NCBI GenBank assembly: GCA_002478115.1 | Contig: DLMH01000119.1 | Coordinates: forward strand, 1-38,886 | Reading direction: 5' to 3' | DNA: 38,886 nucleotides | DNA from: Candidatus Acidiferrum typicum | GTDB lineage: Bacteria; Acidobacteriota; Terriglobia; Acidiferrales; UBA7541 | Shown here: positions 25,470 through 33,433 of the stretch, piece by piece | How positions within the stretch are numbered: position 1 is the stretch's first letter | Layout of the letters: each line of letters opens with the position of its first letter | The notes under the pieces: generated by a model | Seen by the model: the letters and a program-made list of their open reading frames with translations, nothing else | Database searches by the model: none | What the model was told of the DNA's origin: nothing | Program-made: the position numbers and the translations under genes

Positions 25470-27617
25470 CTACTTCTGGTTCCTGGATTGTTCAACCGCG
25501 GGGATGACCGCTGGCCGGTTTGGCTTGCCGGAGAAGTTTCCCGCCATGCTGTTCAGGCTTTCCAGGTAGGCGGCCACTCCCTGATACAGCCCTTCCGCAA
25601 CCCGCTGCCGGTGTTCCGGCTTCTTCAGAAGCTGTTCGTCCGAAGGGTTGCTCAGGAACGATATCTCCGTCAGGATCGACGGCATATCCGCCCCAATCAA
25701 CACCACAAACGGAGCCTTGCGCACGCCGCGATTCTTTACCGGTCTGGCCGTCTTCTGGATTCTCCTCGACAGAGAGTCCTGCACATCCTCGGCCAGTTCC
25801 TTCGATTCGTCGATCTTTTCCGTGCGCGCTATCTGCTTCACCACGTCTTCCAGGTCGTGAATGCTCTCCTGGGAAACCGCATTCTCCCGCGCCGCTACGG
25901 CCATCGCTTCCGGCGATCCCCTCAGGTTCAGGTAATACGTCTCCACTCCCCGCGCCCCATGATCCGGGCTGGAATTCGCGTGAATCGAAATGAACAGGTC
26001 GGACTTGGCCTCGTTGGCGATATGCGTCCGCTCTTCCAGCGGAATAAATGTGTCGTCCGAGCGTGTGTACACGATGTCCGCACCGGGCAGCTTCTGTTGG
26101 ATGATCTTCCCCAGCCGCAACGCCACATCCAGGCACAAGTCCTTCTCCATTAGCCCGGTCGGCCCGATGGTCCCCGTATCATGCCCGCCATGCCCGGCGT
26201 CAATCACGATTCGTCCAATCTTTAACCCCAGCGTGCGCGTCAGCGTTGATTGCCCATCTCGTGTCGGTTGCGGTGCCGTCGCGGGTTGCACCAGGTCCGG
26301 CTTCGCGCTGCCCTTGGCAGTCTTCGTGCGCGTCAACTTGCCGGCGGACGGTTCGGGTAACGCCGCTGCTGGTGCAGCCACAGGTGCAGGCACCACTTGA
26401 GCGACTACGGTGGTCGTCGCCGGCGGCTTCACTGCTGCCCCACTGCGCCCTCCCGCATCGTCCACCGCGGAACCTGTCTTGGTTGTCCGCACCGCAGGAG
26501 CGGGGTCGCCCCCACTATCCTTCAGGCTCGTTTTCCCATTGCCATTCGCCTTAGCCGTCTCCAGCGCTTCCGGCTTCGCCCCACGGCTTGTGCTGTACAG
26601 CTCGATCACCAGGCGCGTCGGCTTTTTCAGCAGGGAAGCCGCGTAGTCCTGTACGCCATTCACGTCCAGAACCACCCGCACCACACCTGCCTGGTTTTGC
26701 GCCACGCGCACCTTGCTCAGCAGATTTCCGCTCACCTGCACATTGCCCCTCGCCACATTCGGGCTAAGCCGTGCCGCGTGCAGATCGAAATAGATGCGGT
26801 CCGGATTCGTAATCCGCCCGGACACGTACTGCACGGAATCCTCCAGCTCGATCAGCACTTCGGTGCTGTCCGGCGTTACGCTCGTCTTGATTCGCTGTAC
26901 CCGCGGCACTTCCACGGATTTCGCGCGCTCTCCGCCGCTTGTCGCTTTGCGGGCCGCAGGCTTGGCCGCTTCGCTCTTCAGCGCAGCCACGGATACGGCT
27001 GCCGGCGAATTTGCCGGGGCACTGTTCTTCGCCGTCAGATCGCCCGCCTCGGCGTTCCGCATCAGCGCCAGTTCCGCCAGCGCTTCCTGCACCTCTCGCT
27101 TGTGCGTCGAGCGCGGAAACTTTTTCTGGAAATCCTGGAAGCTCTTCGTCGCCGCGGCGGAATCGCCCAATTGAGCCTTCTGCAGTTGCGCCGCGCGCAG
27201 CATCGCATCCTGCAGGTACTTGCTTGTGGGGTATTCGCGAATCAGGAAGCCGTAGGAATCCACCGCCGCCTGGTAGTAGCTGCGCCCGAAGTGGTCGCCC
27301 ATCTCGGTGTTCAGTTCGCCCACGGCAAACAGCGCGTCGGGCACTTCCGTGGCGTGCGGCGTAATCAGGTACACTCGGCGGTAACTTGACGCCACCTGCT
27401 TGTATTCGGCTAGCGTGCGCTTCTCGGGAGCCTTGGCATTCAGCGCCGAGCGTTGCTCCTCGGCCTTTGTAAATTGTGTGCCCGCTGCTTCTCGTTTCAC
27501 GCTGCTATGGGTTGTCGCAGCCGTGGCGGGGCAGGGAATCGCGCTCCAGCCAAGCAGGGCAAAACCCAGCGAAGCGCCGGCGAAAAGCTTGTGGAAACTT
27601 TTTTGCCCCAGGCTCAT
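25470..27617 (-). CDS. N-acetylmuramoyl-L-alanine amidase with AMIN domain
   Basis: A secreted peptidoglycan amidase of the amidase_3 family that cleaves the bond between MurNAc and L-alanine, usually at division. From the ATG at 27617 it has 715 residues: a signal peptide (about 1-34), an N-terminal helical tetratricopeptide/YbgF-like segment (about 65-190), an AMIN domain (about 238-342) that targets the wall, an Ala/Pro-rich linker (345-460) and the catalytic domain (465-690). Zinc ligands are His476 (DAGHGGHD), Glu491 and His546 (SIHAN), with catalytic Glu651 (LTEISFLSN). The helical N-terminal extension makes it longer than AmiC. An upstream open frame to 27848 overlaps the transglycosylase gene and looks non-native. 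Confidence 0.92.
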   Translation of the reverse strand: MSLGQKSFHKLFAGASLGFALLGWSAIPCPATAATTHSSVKREAAGTQFTKAEEQRSALNAKAPEKRTLAEYKQVASSYRRVYLITPHATEVPDALFAVGELNTEMGDHFGRSYYQAAVDSYGFLIREYPTSKYLQDAMLRAAQLQKAQLGDSAAATKSFQDFQKKFPRSTHKREVQEALAELALMRNAEAGDLTAKNSAPANSPAAVSVAALKSEAAKPAARKATSGGERAKSVEVPRVQRIKTSVTPDSTEVLIELEDSVQYVSGRITNPDRIYFDLHAARLSPNVARGNVQVSGNLLSKVRVAQNQAGVVRVVLDVNGVQDYAASLLKKPTRLVIELYSTSRGAKPEALETAKANGNGKTSLKDSGGDPAPAVRTTKTGSAVDDAGGRSGAAVKPPATTTVVAQVVPAPVAAPAAALPEPSAGKLTRTKTAKGSAKPDLVQPATAPQPTRDGQSTLTRTLGLKIGRIVIDAGHGGHDTGTIGPTGLMEKDLCLDVALRLGKIIQQKLPGADIVYTRSDDTFIPLEERTHIANEAKSDLFISIHANSSPDHGARGVETYYLNLRGSPEAMAVAARENAVSQESIHDLEDVVKQIARTEKIDESKELAEDVQDSLSRRIQKTARPVKNRGVRKAPFVVLIGADMPSILTEISFLSNPSDEQLLKKPEHRQRVAEGLYQGVAAYLESLNSMAGNFSGKPNRPAVIPAVEQSRNQK

Positions 27618-27657
27618 CCGTGTCTTGCTTCCCCCAAACCGCACGGCCCGCAGTGCT

Positions 27658-28362
27658 TCATTCGTTCGAGAAAATAATCCGCCCGTTGGCGTCCACTTCG
27701 CGGTGGATAGGGTTGGCCCGCTCATACATGTTGTCGAGGCGTCCCGAGCCCGGCCGGTAATACGCATCCTGCACCCGCTGCACGTAATTCCGCGTTTCCC
27801 GGTACGACGGAATCCCGTGGGCTCGATCCACCGCTCCTTCTCCCGCATTGTACGCCGCCAGGGCCAGGTCCAGGTTGCCGTTGTATCGTTCCAACAACCT
27901 CTTCAAGTAGCGCACCCCGGCATCCACATTCTGCTTCGGGTTAAACGCGTCGTTCGCTCCAAATCGCTGCGCTGTCGTCGGAATCAACTGCATCAAACCC
28001 ATAGCCCCCTTCCGCGACATCGCTCCCGCGTTCCAATTCGATTCCGTTTCGATCACCGCTCGTACTAGCGCGGGATCCACGTGATGGCGTTCCGCTGCCT
28101 CGCGAACCAGCGCTTCCACGCCGTCCCGGTTGATGTTCATCGCCGGACGGTTCCGGCCCGTGAACGAAACCTCACCCGGCAAGTAAATCGCGTTCCGTGG
28201 CTTCGCGGATGCCAGTTTCACCAGCGCCGGCGGCTCCGCATTCACAAACAACCGCCGGCCGTCCGGGTTGGTCACCGTGGCGATCTGTGCCGCGCTTTGG
28301 CCTGCCGTTCCCAGCAGGACAATCGCAACCACAAAGAACACAAGGGCAATGCTCCGAATCAT
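27658..28362 (-). CDS. Lytic transglycosylase (SLT family)
   Basis: A periplasmic enzyme that cleaves peptidoglycan strands to form 1,6-anhydromuramic ends. From the ATG at 28362 it has 234 residues with a signal peptide (IALVFFVVAIVLLGTAG), a short linker and a goose-lysozyme-like SLT domain. The catalytic glutamate is Glu107 in IETESNWN, followed by GLMQLIPTTAQRFG and LALAAYNAGEGAVD, the three canonical motifs. It lies 40 bases upstream of the amidase gene on the same strand, so two cell-wall lytic enzymes are made together. The start is not certain; in-frame ATGs up to 28488 would add a very basic leader with no better ribosome-binding site. Confidence 0.9.
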   Translation of the reverse strand: MIRSIALVFFVVAIVLLGTAGQSAAQIATVTNPDGRRLFVNAEPPALVKLASAKPRNAIYLPGEVSFTGRNRPAMNINRDGVEALVREAAERHHVDPALVRAVIETESNWNAGAMSRKGAMGLMQLIPTTAQRFGANDAFNPKQNVDAGVRYLKRLLERYNGNLDLALAAYNAGEGAVDRAHGIPSYRETRNYVQRVQDAYYRPGSGRLDNMYERANPIHREVDANGRIIFSNE

Positions 28363-28542
28363 TGGATGTTGTGAACCGCGAATCGGCCTCGGGGAAGGCA
28401 TAGGTATAACAATTCGTTTTCGTCTGCGGGCCCTCTTGATTCGCACTCGGGCCGGCAGCAAATTCATCCTGCGAAGCCTCGTCCGCAAACAAGTAGTGCG
28501 AAATGCGTCACTTGCGGGACACGCTTCTGGCGCTGTCTCGGA

Positions 28543-31380
28543 TTATAGCAGCGCTTCTAGCAGGGAGGGTACGTTCTGCAGGGCATTTTTTAGCGCCGAT
28601 GTGTCTTTTCCGCCAGCCTCGGCCAGATCGGGCCGGCCCCCTCCGGAGCCCCCCACCTGCTTCGCCAGCGCCTGTATCAGCTTGCCAGCATGGACTTTAG
28701 CGGTCAGGTCTTTGGTCACCCCCGCGATCAGCGCCACCTTGCCATCCTCAGGCATTCCTAATACGACCACGCCCGAGCCGAGCTTCTGCCGCAGCGAATC
28801 CACCAATTGCCGCAGACCGTCGCGATCCACATTGCCCACTTCGCCGCAGACCACCTTCACGCCCTTGATCGTCTTCGCCTGGGCAAACAGCTCATCCAAC
28901 TGGTTGAGCGCCCCTTTGCGCTTCTGCGCTTCCAATTCCTTCTCCAGGTTCCGCGCAGTTTGCGTCAGCTTCTCCACCGACGCCAGCAGGGAATCCTCGC
29001 CCACGTTCAGCCGCCCGGCGAGTTCGCGCAGCGTGTTTGCCTGATGCTGGTAATGTTCCAGCGCGCCAATTCCCGTTACCGCTTCGATTCGCCGCACCCC
29101 GGCCGCCACGGACTCTTCGCTCACAATCTTCAGCACGCCGATGTCGCCAATGCGGTGCACGTGCGTTCCGCTGCACAATTCCTTCGAGTAGAACCCGCGC
29201 GGCGCACGCGGATCGGGAATCGTCACCACGCGCACATTGCTCTCCGGATATTTGTCGCCGAAAAACGCCAGCGCGCCGGAATTAAGCGCTTCTTCCAGCG
29301 ACATCACGCCCGTTTCGATCTGCGTATTTACCCGGATTTCATCGTTCACCTGTTGCTCGATGTCGCGCAGCTCTTCCTGCCCCACCGGCGCAAAATGCGA
29401 AAAGTCGAAGCGCAAGCGCTCCGGCGCGTTCAGCGATCCGGCTTGCTTCACGTGTGTGCCCAGGATGTTTCGCAGCGCTGCGTGTACCAGGTGCGTCCCG
29501 CTATGATTGCGCATGATCCGCGCGCGCCGCTCCGCGTCCGCCACCACCGTCACGCGGTCCCCCACGCGCAGCGTTTCCTTCGCCGTCACTTTGTGCGCCA
29601 CCAGCCCTGCCACTGGATAGAACGCACCGGTCACGTCGCCCAACTGCAACGATTCCGAGCTGTCGTAGAACGCGCCGGTGTCCGCCATCTGCCCGCCCGA
29701 TTCCGCGTAAATCACCGTGCGGTCCAGCACCACCTCGCCCGATTCACCCGGTTTCAGTTCGCTCACGGAGCCGTTCTTCGTGATGATCGCCTCAATCCGG
29801 CAATCCTTTGTGCTCGTCTCAAAATAAAAGTCCGGCTCCGTCTTGAAAGTCTCCGCCAGCTTCGCATACGCCGGATTCGCCGCCTCCTTGTGCGTCCCCT
29901 TCCACGAAGCCCGCGCCCGCGTCCTCTGCTCTTGCATGGCCTTGTCAAACCCTGCTTCATCGAGCCGCACGCCCAGGTCCCGCGCGGCATCCACAATGAA
30001 ATCCATCGGCAGGCCGTAGGTGTCGTAGAGGCGAAACGCCTTTTCACCAGGGTAGACGGCACCACGACCAACGGCCGCATCGAGTTGAGTTAGCTCTTCT
30101 GTGTTCAGATGCAGATCGGATCCAGCGGCAATATCACGGGAGGCACCAAGAGACAGTCGGTAATTGAGAATAGTTTCTTCAAGATCTCCTTCCAGCTTTC
30201 TGAGACCAATTTCCAGCGTTCGACTGAAACGTGTTTCCTCAGCGAGAACAATTTCCGGCACTCGCGCCGCGGCTGGTTCATGTAATTCAGGATACGCGCC
30301 TCCCATTTGGTCACGCACTGTTTGGACCATCTCAGAAAGAAATGGCCTCGTTGCTCCCAACAGTCGCCCGTGACGAATTGCCCGCCGCATGATCTTGCGC
30401 AGCACATAGCCGCGCCCCTCATTCGACGGCAATACGCCGTCAGTAAGCAGAAAGGTCGTGGCCCTTGCATGGTCCGCAATGACACGCAGCGAAGCGGCCG
30501 GACCCTTGTGCTCCTCGGTTTCTAGCTCTTTCTTCTCATCCACGCCGGTCAATTCCGCCGCGCGGTCAATTAGTGGAGTGAAGAAATCGGTGTCGTAATT
30601 TGAAATTACGCCCTGCAGCACCGCCGCAACCCGCTCCAGCCCCAGCCCGGTATCCACGCAGGGCTTCGGCAGCGGCGTCAGCTTTCCACTCGCATCCCGG
30701 TTGAACTGCATGAAAACCAGATTCCAAATCTCCACGTACCGCCCGCAATCGCAGGGGAACTTGCAATCCGTGTGGCCTTCGTCCGAAGCCTCCGGCCCCA
30801 TGTCGAAATGCAATTCGCTGCACGGCCCGCACGGCCCCGTATCTCCCATGGCCCAGAAATTTGCCTTTAAGCCAGGTATCTCAAAGATGCGATCCTGCGG
30901 TACGCCCTGATTTACCCAGAAGACCTTTGCTTCGTGATCGGAAGCTAGTAGCTGACCCGGGGACACCTCGGTGACGCCGAACACGGTTACGTACAACCTG
31001 CTTGGATCGATCCCATACCACTCGGGCGAAGTGATCAACTCCCACGCGTACGCAATCGCATCCTTCTTGAAATAATCCCCAAACGAAAAATTCCCCAGCA
31101 TTTCAAAGAACGTGTGATGCCGCTTCGTGAAGCCCACATTTTCCAGGTCGTTGTGCTTGCCCCCGGCGCGCACGCATTTCTGCGGCGACGTCGCCCGCGT
31201 GTACTCCCGCTTCTCCAGTCCCAGAAAAACATCCTTGAACTGGTTCATCCCCGCGTTTGTAAACAGCAGCGTCGGATCGCCATGCGGCACCAGCGAAGAT
31301 GAACGCACGCGCCGGTGCCCTTTGCTCTCGAAAAATTGCAGGAATCTCTCGCGGATCTCGTCGCCCGTCAGCTTCTTCAT
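28543..31380 (-). CDS. alaS: Alanyl-tRNA synthetase
   Basis: Charges tRNA-Ala and clears mischarged tRNA. It has class II catalytic motifs in the N-terminal domain (FESKGHRRVRSSSLVPHGDPTLLFTNAGMNQF; motif 3 near GLGLERVAAVLQG), the editing-site residues HSGTHLVHA and CSGTHVHRIG, and the C-terminal C-Ala domain with GGSGGGRPDLAEAGG. From the ATG at 31380 it has 945 residues, longer than the usual 870-880. Part of the surplus is an insertion of about 30 residues before YPGEKAFRLYDTYGLP (near LNYRLSLGASRDIAAG). Codon use around 30070-30560 is visibly less GC-rich at third positions than in the rest of the gene. Upstream alternative starts at 31395 and 31413 cannot be excluded. Confidence 0.96.
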   Translation of the reverse strand: MKKLTGDEIRERFLQFFESKGHRRVRSSSLVPHGDPTLLFTNAGMNQFKDVFLGLEKREYTRATSPQKCVRAGGKHNDLENVGFTKRHHTFFEMLGNFSFGDYFKKDAIAYAWELITSPEWYGIDPSRLYVTVFGVTEVSPGQLLASDHEAKVFWVNQGVPQDRIFEIPGLKANFWAMGDTGPCGPCSELHFDMGPEASDEGHTDCKFPCDCGRYVEIWNLVFMQFNRDASGKLTPLPKPCVDTGLGLERVAAVLQGVISNYDTDFFTPLIDRAAELTGVDEKKELETEEHKGPAASLRVIADHARATTFLLTDGVLPSNEGRGYVLRKIMRRAIRHGRLLGATRPFLSEMVQTVRDQMGGAYPELHEPAAARVPEIVLAEETRFSRTLEIGLRKLEGDLEETILNYRLSLGASRDIAAGSDLHLNTEELTQLDAAVGRGAVYPGEKAFRLYDTYGLPMDFIVDAARDLGVRLDEAGFDKAMQEQRTRARASWKGTHKEAANPAYAKLAETFKTEPDFYFETSTKDCRIEAIITKNGSVSELKPGESGEVVLDRTVIYAESGGQMADTGAFYDSSESLQLGDVTGAFYPVAGLVAHKVTAKETLRVGDRVTVVADAERRARIMRNHSGTHLVHAALRNILGTHVKQAGSLNAPERLRFDFSHFAPVGQEELRDIEQQVNDEIRVNTQIETGVMSLEEALNSGALAFFGDKYPESNVRVVTIPDPRAPRGFYSKELCSGTHVHRIGDIGVLKIVSEESVAAGVRRIEAVTGIGALEHYQHQANTLRELAGRLNVGEDSLLASVEKLTQTARNLEKELEAQKRKGALNQLDELFAQAKTIKGVKVVCGEVGNVDRDGLRQLVDSLRQKLGSGVVVLGMPEDGKVALIAGVTKDLTAKVHAGKLIQALAKQVGGSGGGRPDLAEAGGKDTSALKNALQNVPSLLEALL

Positions 31381-31681
31381 TCCCTCGCCCACCATGTCAC
31401 CCTTATCTCGCAAGCTCTGGCATTACCGCAGTCTTGCCCAACTCACATAGCCCCCGCCTTCCACCTGCCCTGACGCAGGAAAGGAGGCGGGTGCCCTGTT
31501 CAATTCTCTCCAATGTACCAAACATTTCATTATCGCAGAGCTACCGAGTGCCCAGCAATCGCACTTGCTTTGTGGGCAGCAGCTCCGCTACGCGCGTTGC
31601 GGTAGAATGACCGCAGCGCTTCCCCTAATCAATCGGGTAATCACAAGTGCAAAGACCAAGCTACGACCGAGGATATAACAC
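31381..31681. promoter_or_regulatory. Divergent control region alaS / hypothetical gene, with nested hairpin
   Basis: This 301-base gap must hold both promoters. A nested hairpin spans 31453-31491: outer stem CCCGCCT/AGGCGGG (31453-31459 with 31485-31491) and inner stem CCTGC/GCAGG (31464-31468 with 31475-31479). It lies in the alaS leader (about 75 bases before its ATG). It lacks the conserved T-box antiterminator sequence, so a T-box is not supported. GCGGT-N6-ACCGC near 31597-31612 is a smaller symmetric site. Confidence 0.4.
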
Positions 31682-32137
31682 ATGCCGAAGCCAAGAAAAA
31701 CCAAGAAGCTCCTCTCCGCGCAAGACTTCGCCGGAGAGGGCGAACCCTATACTGAAGTGGAAGTCACCATTTCCATCCGTATTCTCGGCAATGGAATCAC
31801 TCGCTCGCGCCTGGCCGTGAATGTCCACCCCGACCCTGCGCTTAAGCATCTCGCCACGGAATCCCTGAAGGAAATGAAAATCGAGAACTATGGCTTGAAC
31901 CGGGACCACGTATTCGGCGCATGCCTATCCGAAAACTTCAACGGCTGGGAAGACCTGGATAAGGATTACCCAAAGATTGACGAAAAATCCGGCAACAGCT
32001 TTGAAAACGGCTGCGCCAAGGCCATGAACGCCTACATCAAGACTTCGGTGAATTGGGCGTTGCAGCTGCACAGGAAGGGGATGGCCGAAGCCCTGTTGAA
32101 CGACGCAAAGTTCTCCCGGAACGATCCCGTGCAGTAA
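31682..32137 (+). CDS. Hypothetical cytosolic protein
   Basis: A 151-residue soluble protein with no signal peptide or membrane helix. GAGGA lies eight bases before the ATG, and base usage resembles the neighbouring genes, so I take it as real. It has a basic N-terminus (MPKPRKTKKLL), a beta-like segment (EVEVTISIRILGNGITRSRLAVNV) and an acidic, aromatic middle (ENFNGWEDLDKDYPKIDEK). I recognise no family and no catalytic motif. It is read divergently from alaS and convergently with recX. Confidence 0.6.
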   Translation: MPKPRKTKKLLSAQDFAGEGEPYTEVEVTISIRILGNGITRSRLAVNVHPDPALKHLATESLKEMKIENYGLNRDHVFGACLSENFNGWEDLDKDYPKIDEKSGNSFENGCAKAMNAYIKTSVNWALQLHRKGMAEALLNDAKFSRNDPVQ

Positions 32138-32236
32138 GAGCGCACATTCGGCGCATCTCTGTTGCTGGAAGTCGGATTCCAGTTTCCGGACCCTGAAGCG
32201 ATCAGCCTTGCCCTCGGGGCCCCTAGCGTCCTCTCC

Positions 32237-32842
32237 TCAATCCACTTCCTCGCTCCCCTCGGTTTCTGGCACTTCTTCCTTTGTCACGCGTTGTAGTTCC
32301 CGCCGAATCAGGTCGGAAGGGAAGCCAGCGGCCAGCAGAGAGCGGTACAGCGAAGCCATCTTCCGCTCGTCAATCTCTCCACGGAAAACACGCAGTTTCC
32401 TTGCAATCCTCTGCCGGATCACCGCCGCCGGGTCAGTCTCCTCGCTAGCATTCTTCAGCGCCACCTCAATGTGACGGTCCGGCACGCCCCGCGCCCGCAA
32501 ATCCCGCGCAATGCGATACTCTCCCTGCTTGCGCGATTCTGTGCGGTGCCTCGTAAACTGCCGCGCATACCGCGCGTCGTCCAGCAGGTTTTCCCGCTTC
32601 AACCGTTCCACAACACGCTTGACCAGTTTTTCGTCTTCGCAACGCCGCGCCAGCGCCTTCTTCATCTCATGCACCGAATGCGCCCGCCGCATCAATGCCT
32701 TGATGGCTGCATCGTAAAGCTGCGCTTCCGTCTCGACTTGGCGTGGTTTCCCAAACACACGAAGAGCATAGAAGTAAGCGCAGGCTGAAACAAGCGCCGA
32801 GTTCCCCTGTCCAGCGGGCGAGATGTCTATGGCGCCTGCCAT
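32237..32842 (-). CDS. recX: RecX-family regulatory protein
   Basis: RecX binds RecA filaments and limits their activity. The 201-residue protein has the repeated three-helix RecX units: RRAHSVHEMKKALARRCED, LKRENLLDDARYARQFTRHR and RKQGEYRIARDLRARGVP, then a third unit IDERKMASLYRSLLAAGFPSDLIRREL. The latter half is typical. The first 40 residues (to VFGKPRQ) are an extension with no clear counterpart. No recA is next to it, although recX is often beside recA. The start is uncertain; I chose the ATG at 32842 rather than a TTG at 32860. Confidence 0.87.
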   Translation of the reverse strand: MAGAIDISPAGQGNSALVSACAYFYALRVFGKPRQVETEAQLYDAAIKALMRRAHSVHEMKKALARRCEDEKLVKRVVERLKRENLLDDARYARQFTRHRTESRKQGEYRIARDLRARGVPDRHIEVALKNASEETDPAAVIRQRIARKLRVFRGEIDERKMASLYRSLLAAGFPSDLIRRELQRVTKEEVPETEGSEEVD

Positions 32843-32915
32843 CGATTGATTCCGGAACAATAAGGTCGTGTTTGCATGACCCCCGCAGTGTGCGCCAGGT
32901 CACCCACCCTAATTT

Positions 32916-32945
32916 AGTCCGATATTACACTTTTCTCAGCGGACT
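32916..32945. promoter_or_regulatory. Inverted repeat upstream of the ferredoxin gene
   Basis: AGTCCG (32916-32921) and CGGACT (32940-32945) form a perfect 6-bp inverted repeat across 18 bases. It lies 62-91 bases before the predicted start of transcription of the ferredoxin gene, a plausible position for an activator of a sigma-54 promoter. The sequence differs from the repeat at 13079, so the regulator may be different. Confidence 0.35.
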
Positions 32946-32980
32946 GATTGAAAACACAGCGGTTTGCCTCTGTGCCTCTG

Positions 32981-32996
32981 TGGCACGCGAATTGCA
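32981..32996 (+). promoter_or_regulatory. Consensus-perfect sigma-54 promoter for the ferredoxin gene
   Basis: TGGCACGCGAATTGCA matches the sigma-54 consensus TGGCACG-N4-TTGCW at every defined position, with GG and GC ten bases apart. The predicted transcription start is near 33007, 17 bases before the ATG at 33024, and GGGAG at 33010-33014 lies just inside the transcript. The upstream bases (CCTCTGTGCCTCTGTGG) are repetitive, so a chance match within a repeat remains possible. Confidence 0.7.
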
Positions 32997-33023
32997 CTTC
33001 AACACTTTGGGAGATTAAGCACC

Positions 33024-33275
33024 ATGGCCTACATCATTGTTGACACCTGCACGAAGGACGAACACTGTATCGAGACTTGCCCCGTCAATTGCATTCATCC
33101 CACCAAGGATGAGGCGGACTTTGCTACCGCCCCCCAGCTTTACGTCAATCCGGTGGAATGCATTGATTGCGGCGCTTGCGTCCCGGTTTGCCCCACCGGT
33201 TCCATCTTCGTTCTCGAAGAATTGCCGGAGGAGTACAAATCCTTCGTTGATAAGAACGCGGCGCACTTCAACTGA
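33024..33275 (+). CDS. fdxA: 7Fe-type ferredoxin
   Basis: A small 83-residue electron carrier. Eight cysteines (9, 15, 19, 23, 46, 49, 52, 56) are arranged as in bacterial 3Fe-4S/4Fe-4S ferredoxins, with CPVNCIHP and ECIDCGACVPVCPTGSI. The spacing between the first two cysteines is five residues instead of the common seven. The chain ends in the family-type LPEEYKSFVDKNA. Start at 33024: ATG with GGGAG nine bases before. A sigma-54-type promoter lies immediately upstream and a strong terminator just after, so it is a single-gene transcript. Its electron partner is unknown. Confidence 0.95.
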   Translation: MAYIIVDTCTKDEHCIETCPVNCIHPTKDEADFATAPQLYVNPVECIDCGACVPVCPTGSIFVLEELPEEYKSFVDKNAAHFN

Positions 33276-33296
33276 GCCGAGTTTCTGCCCTGCCCC

Positions 33297-33335
33297 GAGC
33301 TCACCGCCGCTGTGCGGTGAGCTCGTCTTTTTTTT
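33297..33335 (+). terminator. Rho-independent terminator of the ferredoxin gene
   Basis: GAGCTCACCGC (33297-33307) pairs perfectly with GCGGTGAGCTC (33314-33324) around a six-base loop, followed after three bases by eight T residues (33328-33335). It begins 21 bases after the fdxA stop codon. Confidence 0.93.
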
Positions 33336-33433
33336 GGCCAGTGCTTTGCTAGTCCTAATTTGGTTGGGTCTGCACCCCTCGCGCGTCCAGCCTACGAGGG
33401 GCAATCTATTCCGCGCACGTTGATTGGGAAAAA

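Noticed and set aside
31381..31500. Possible T-box riboswitch upstream of alaS
   Set aside because: No conserved antiterminator sequence and no terminator with a T-tract in the leader.
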